NCBI RefSeq assembly: GCF_039602135.1
Contig: NZ_CP125942.1
Location: 3,348,001 to 3,412,000, forward strand
Direction: 5' to 3'
Length of the DNA stretch: 64,000 nt
Origin: Glutamicibacter sp. B1
Lineage (GTDB): Bacteria; Actinomycetota; Actinomycetes; Actinomycetales; Micrococcaceae
Shown here: piece by piece, positions 60,351 through 64,000 of the stretch
Position numbering within the stretch: the stretch's first letter is position 1
How the letters are laid out: every line of letters begins with the position of its first letter
The notes under the pieces: generated by a model
Databases searched by the model: none
What the model saw: only the letters and a program-made list of their open reading frames with translations
Told to the model about the DNA's origin: nothing
Program-made: the position numbers and the translations under genes

Positions 60351-61839
60351 TCCACGCATCCAAGAGATCGTTGATTCAATAGTCAAGATCTCCGCTGGCG
60401 ACTTTTCTGTCTCACTATCTCCCAGTCCATTACGTGACGAGGTGGATGCAATTATCGTCGGTATTAAGGCTATGTCGTTAAGGCTGGAAGCAACCTATGA
60501 GGCTTTAGAACAGCGGGTCCGGCAACGAACTGGCTTATTGGAAGAGGCACGACGCGACCTTGAGGTTCTCGCATTTACCGATGCATTAACCGGACTAGAT
60601 AATCGCGCTGCAATTCTGCGTAAACTTGATGCGCACTTAGTTGCCCTAGGTCGCGGGGAGCCGTCAGCGGTCCTCTTTCTATTGGATCTCGATTCCTTTA
60701 AACACATCAATGACACCCAGGGTCATAATGCCGGCGACTTAGTTCTCAAGGAAGTCGCTCGGCGCTTGAAGGAGAATATTCGCCCAGGAGATGTCGCGGC
60801 ACGTTTAGGTGGCGACGAATTTGCTATCCTGGCACACACTGACATCGCCGTAGCGGAATCGATGGGACAGCGTATCCTCAACGCCCTGCATGAGCCAATG
60901 AACATCGGTTCATCGGTCATCACACCTGGTGGAAGTATCGGTTTCAGTGCAAGCACACCATCCCAGCACTCCGAACAATGGATAGAACAAGCCGATACAG
61001 CGATGTACGTCGCCAAACGCGGTAATGTCACTAAAGTTCAACGGTTCGAAAAGTACATGCTCTATGAACGACAACATAAAGCTAGGCTCAGTTCCGAGTT
61101 GCGCATAGCTCTAGAACGAAAAGAGATCTATCCGATCTACCAACCCATCGTTAGTTCGGCCACCGGTGAGCACGTAGGCGTAGAAGCATTAGCTCGATGG
61201 GCTCACCCGAGTTTAGGAATTCTGCCACCAAGTGATTTTCTGCCATTAGCAACTAGCGCGGGGTTGGACCATAGCTTGACTGCGCGGATCCTTTCTGGAG
61301 CTCTTGCCGATCTGGCTCAGTGGCGAGCCAACCGAAGTGTCACTGAAGAATTCCGCATGCATATAAATGTCACCCCTTCAGAACTGAGTAATCTGGCATT
61401 TCCAGACTTCGTGAAAAGTCAGTTGCGCGACTATCAGATACCCGCCTCTTCACTAGCCATTGAGCTCACCGAGAACGAATACATTTCAGGTGGAAACCTT
61501 GAATTATATTCACTCAGAGGGCTCAAGAGCATGGGCGTTAGAATCTACATTGACGATTTCGGGGCCGGATACTCCGCCTTCGGTTATCTTGATAAGCTCC
61601 CGATCTCGGGAGTGAAGATTGACCGTTCTCTAATAACCGAAATAGATACCAGTGCGATGCAACAGTCGATATTGCGTTCTGTGCTGGATTTGGGACGAGC
61701 TTGCGAATTAGATTGCATTGTGGAAGGCGTGGAAACCCAGGGGCAGGAAGCTGCACTGCGTGATATTGGAGCCACTTATTTCCAAGGCTATCTATATGGA
61801 AAACCAGACCTTTACATCCCACCCTTGAACAGGTCCTGA
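60313..61839 (+). CDS. HAMP-like / GGDEF-EAL dual c-di-GMP enzyme
   Basis: A 508-residue cytoplasmic protein. A short HAMP-like/coiled-coil head (about 15-85; ISAGDFSVSLSPSPLRDEVD) leads to a GGDEF domain (LTGLDNRAAIL, LLDLDSFKHINDTQGHNAGD, RLGGDEFAIL, with the I-site RPGD) and an EAL domain (GVEALARW, INVTPSEL, IELTENEYI, IDDFGAGYSAFGYLDKLPIS, IVEGVETQGQ). All catalytic residues of both domains are present, so the direction of activity is probably set by its partner, the overlapping TPR-like protein. No membrane helix is seen. Start: ATG 60313 or 60316; the frame opens at 60178. Confidence 0.93.
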   Translation: MMNRERMSLADSDPRIQEIVDSIVKISAGDFSVSLSPSPLRDEVDAIIVGIKAMSLRLEATYEALEQRVRQRTGLLEEARRDLEVLAFTDALTGLDNRAAILRKLDAHLVALGRGEPSAVLFLLDLDSFKHINDTQGHNAGDLVLKEVARRLKENIRPGDVAARLGGDEFAILAHTDIAVAESMGQRILNALHEPMNIGSSVITPGGSIGFSASTPSQHSEQWIEQADTAMYVAKRGNVTKVQRFEKYMLYERQHKARLSSELRIALERKEIYPIYQPIVSSATGEHVGVEALARWAHPSLGILPPSDFLPLATSAGLDHSLTARILSGALADLAQWRANRSVTEEFRMHINVTPSELSNLAFPDFVKSQLRDYQIPASSLAIELTENEYISGGNLELYSLRGLKSMGVRIYIDDFGAGYSAFGYLDKLPISGVKIDRSLITEIDTSAMQQSILRSVLDLGRACELDCIVEGVETQGQEAALRDIGATYFQGYLYGKPDLYIPPLNRS

Positions 61840-61949
61840 TAAGTTCCCTAATCATAGGGTAGGCTGTGTCCAGAAATACAAAGTGACATTCGCCTCAGGT
61901 TCGAGCGCAAGCTCCCTCGGTGATTTCAGCGATCAGGATTTGGGGACCA

Positions 61950-62339
61950 ATGACCATCAACCTGCCAGATTCACCGTCAGCGCCGACAGTAGACCCTCAT
62001 TGGACAATGTCTCACGGGGACTCAGCGTTTTATGAAATTAAGTTCACTCAAGGTACCACACTCAATCGCTTCTTGCTCGATGAAATCGGTAGTCAATATT
62101 GTAGGCAAAATGAAAATGACCGCATCCGCGTAATCGTGCATCTAAGTGGATTGGTAGACGTGTGCCCTGATGTGGCTGCGCACCTAAGTAAGGCACCAGA
62201 ATCGACTCGATTGGCGCTCTTCGGGAACAGCCATGTCGACCAAGTGCTTTCTGGCTTTCTGATGGCTGATCTCTCCACCACTAAAATCGCGAAGTACGTC
62301 ACTAGATTTGATGATGCCATCGCATTTCTAAAGGAGTAA
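61950..62339 (+). CDS. STAS/SpoIIAA-like protein of unknown function
   Basis: A 129-residue protein. The C-terminal half (IRVIVHLSGLVDVCPDVAAH, RLALFGNSHVDQVLSGFLMA, FDDAIAFLKE) resembles the STAS/SpoIIAA-like fold used in many actinobacterial small regulators. It lies 110 bases after the GGDEF-EAL gene and may be part of the same signalling group. The ATG at 61950 is chosen over an upstream start at 61920. The resemblance is weak. Confidence 0.62.
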   Translation: MTINLPDSPSAPTVDPHWTMSHGDSAFYEIKFTQGTTLNRFLLDEIGSQYCRQNENDRIRVIVHLSGLVDVCPDVAAHLSKAPESTRLALFGNSHVDQVLSGFLMADLSTTKIAKYVTRFDDAIAFLKE

Positions 62340-62794
62340 TCTAATCGGATCTTCATCTGCGACCAGCTCGTTGTTAGTTCCCAGGTCGGACAAATTGCTG
62401 CGAGGATGAGCAAGCGCGGACCTAAGCACAAAGCGAACACCGCTCAGAACCTCAAATGATGGACATAGCTGTACATAGTCGACGGCGGAGTCCGCGTACC
62501 ATGCAGAATCGACGTCTCCGCCATTCCTGCTTACTGACGAAGTCAACCAATATCCGATATTCGTGATGCCGGATAATTTAGTTTTCAATTTTTCTCAAAT
62601 GCTACGACGCGAGTATCGAGACGAATTTTATCCTGAGCTTAGATATCAATTCAGCAACTGATGGTTGTTATGCTGTTCAGCAGGAAATAGTTCCACACCA
62701 GATCGCTGTTCTCGTTGAGGATTTATGTTTGATTAATTTCGAATGGTGCTCTGAGGGTATTGTCGCCTGAGCCGTATGGAGGTTAAAGCCTAAG
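62340..62794. other. Intergenic stretch without a convincing gene
   Basis: About 455 bases between the STAS-like and GAF-GGDEF genes. A minus-strand open frame at 62328-62588 lacks codon bias and homology and overlaps the STAS-like stop, so it is not called. The final part contains GGAGG before the ATG at 62795 and AT-rich promoter-like sequence. Confidence 0.5.
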
Positions 62795-63763
62795 ATGACA
62801 CGCATGGCGAAAGATGCGCAGGTATTTAACGGTGCTCAGATATTCACCGATTCGGCCGAACAGGCTATTTCTTACCTTAAAAAGCATACTCCGCTGACAG
62901 ATTGGTCAGTTTCTCGTGTGATCGATGGAGAGCAGGTCCACTTGCATGTGCAGCAGGATCAGTTGCTCAAACCTGGTCTACGTGTTGAGTGGGAGGAATC
63001 TTTATGCAGTCGGATGGCCAATGGAGCTGCTCATATTGTGGACAATACGCAGCTAGATCCTGACTATTCGGGTATGCGATTTTCAGCCGAGGTGGGGGCC
63101 TATGCCGGGTACACCATCAATGATGACCGGGATGAGATGTTTGGTGTCCTGTGCGGGGTGCGCACCGATCCACTCACTGAAGGAGAGAAAATAGATGAAG
63201 AACTCGTTGCCCTCATCAGTTCACTTCTATCTGCCCAATTGAAGTTAGCAAGAGTAGCTGATAGAGAACGGCGAAATTGTGAGCTATCCGATGCCTTGGC
63301 GCAAACAGATGCTTTGACTGGTCTGTTGAACCGACGCGGCTGGGATAAGATCGTCAGTGATGCGCAAGAACGACTCGACGCTTTTGGCGATTCCGTCTCG
63401 GTTGCTGTGATAGACCTCAACGGACTTAAGCAGGTCAATGACAGCCAAGGTCATGCAGCTGGAGATTTATTGTTGCGGCGCACTGGTGAGATCCTGAGAG
63501 GCAAAAGCAGTGAGTCCTGCCGCGTCGCTCGATATGGGGGTGATGAGTTCATGATTTTGGCCAACGGAGTAGCTCCATCCCAGACAGAGGCTTATTTCTC
63601 AGTATTCAAAGAGTCCTTAGAAGAGGCAGGGATTCCTGCAGCCATGGGATTCTATTCAGCTCAGCCAGGTAGTACCAACATTGATCAGTGCATTGCCGCG
63701 GCTGATGCTTTAATGTATCAGCAGAAATATCAGAGTCGCGTTCGTGCCAGGAAAAACAGCTAA
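62795..63763 (+). CDS. GAF-GGDEF diguanylate cyclase
   Basis: A 322-residue soluble protein. Residues 15-155 form a GAF-like sensor (LHVQQDQLLKPGLRVEWEES, AGYTINDDRDEMFGVLCGVR), and the C-terminal GGDEF domain (about 165-320) has LTGLLNRRGW, VIDLNGLKQVNDSQGHAAGD and RYGGDEFMILA. The I-site RxxD is absent at the usual place (SESCRVARYGGDEF), so no I-site feedback is expected. It is the third c-di-GMP gene of the dif-bounded segment. ATG at 62795 with GGAGG 11 bases upstream. Confidence 0.92.
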   Translation: MTRMAKDAQVFNGAQIFTDSAEQAISYLKKHTPLTDWSVSRVIDGEQVHLHVQQDQLLKPGLRVEWEESLCSRMANGAAHIVDNTQLDPDYSGMRFSAEVGAYAGYTINDDRDEMFGVLCGVRTDPLTEGEKIDEELVALISSLLSAQLKLARVADRERRNCELSDALAQTDALTGLLNRRGWDKIVSDAQERLDAFGDSVSVAVIDLNGLKQVNDSQGHAAGDLLLRRTGEILRGKSSESCRVARYGGDEFMILANGVAPSQTEAYFSVFKESLEEAGIPAAMGFYSAQPGSTNIDQCIAAADALMYQQKYQSRVRARKNS

Positions 63764-63923
63764 TAGGCTGTCCTTGCAACGGCCTTTAGAGAACTATATC
63801 CATCTAAATGCGCTCTTGCCAGGAAGATCTCTAGATCGAAAACTGTGTTCACTAATATCATTACTGACATGCTATTTTGCTGATCTTATCTACCTCTGCG
63901 ACCGCTTCTTTGGACGGAATTCG

Positions 63924-63951
63924 TTCGCCGATAACCTCCGTTATGTAAAGT
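63924..63951 (+). other. dif-like XerC/XerD site (right copy)
   Basis: TTCGCCGATAA (XerC arm), CCTCCG (centre), TTATGTAAAGT (XerD arm). The XerC arm equals the actinobacterial dif arm as I recall it (TTCGCCGATAA), so this copy is the better candidate for the chromosomal dif. Same orientation as the site at 56581, 7,343 bases away. Confidence 0.72.
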
Positions 63952-63974
63952 GAAGGCTGTTGTATTGTAAGAAC

Positions 63975-64000
63975 ATGCGCACTCGCGGTCCCCTCGATAA
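63975..64000 (+). CDS. Possible start of a gene cut by the window edge
   Basis: An ATG at 63975 opens a frame (MRTRGPLD) that reaches the window end without a stop. Only eight codons are visible, so no family can be given. Confidence 0.25.

Noticed and set aside
62328..62588. Minus-strand open frame of 86 codons
   Set aside because: It overlaps the STAS-like gene end, shows no recognisable domain or ribosome site, and its codon use is unlike its neighbours.
1..64000. CRISPR arrays, tRNA or rRNA genes
   Set aside because: No regularly spaced direct repeats, cloverleaf-like segments or rRNA-like sequence were seen on reading either strand.

Overview
The window is chromosomal DNA of a high-GC Gram-positive bacterium, most likely a member of the Micrococcaceae (Arthrobacter/Glutamicibacter type). 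Supporting this are DtxR/IdeR-type iron boxes, a SigK/RskA-type locus next to a fasciclin lipoprotein, S-box (SAM-I) leaders of actinobacterial form, many GTG/TTG starts, and a leucine-degradation operon like the accD1-accA1-maoC-citE cluster of other actinobacteria. I saw no rRNA, tRNA or CRISPR array. Assignments come from reading motifs and gene order; no database search was run.

Layout. (1) 1-7.3 kb: a peptide-type ABC transporter (minus strand) diverges from a fused four-carbon-acid-sugar kinase/PdxA2-type dehydrogenase and a DeoR regulator, with palindromic operators between them. (2) 7.4-10.5 kb: two FecCD permeases and a divergent siderophore-binding lipoprotein that share an iron box. 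(3) 10.7-17.3 kb: a secreted beta-carbonic anhydrase, then a TetR-controlled acyl-CoA carboxylase / MaoC / CitE-type lyase operon, probably for leucine breakdown. (4) 17.3-20.4 kb: an ABC-export cassette whose large membrane gene has two in-frame amber codons. (5) 20.6-27.3 kb: a GNAT enzyme, then a second, complete iron-siderophore system (AraC regulator, ATPase, binding protein, double-length permease, GNAT/C39-like protein). (6) 27.4-37.9 kb: small membrane proteins, then two organosulfur operons (ribose-type ABC transporter plus flavin monooxygenases), each behind a SAM-I riboswitch. (7) 38.1-46.8 kb: CdaR regulator, glycerate kinase, NmrA-like oxidoreductase, MarR/MFS efflux pair and a SulP transporter. 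(8) 46.8-51.3 kb: a visibly GC-richer block with a diguanylate cyclase, an EAL protein, a GT2 polysaccharide synthase and a fasciclin lipoprotein. (9) 51.4-56.5 kb: a decayed sigK, its anti-sigma gene, a membrane molybdopterin oxidoreductase, an IS110 fragment and a toxin-antitoxin pair. (10) 56.6-63.95 kb: a segment bounded by two direct dif-like sites, carrying a secreted repeat protein, a tiny exported peptide with a duplicated AGGLWPY motif, a TPR-like protein overlapping a GGDEF-EAL protein, a STAS-like protein and a GAF-GGDEF protein.

Most notable: the AGGLWPY peptide / helical-repeat protein / GGDEF-EAL set looks like an uncharacterised peptide-signalling route into c-di-GMP control. 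The two dif-like sites suggest a Xer-exploiting element or terminus rearrangement. A four-copy constant 5' element with a variable terminator hairpin looks like a small-RNA or leader family. The SigK regulon keeps two matching promoters (CCAATC-N16-CCGAAT) although the local sigma gene is broken.
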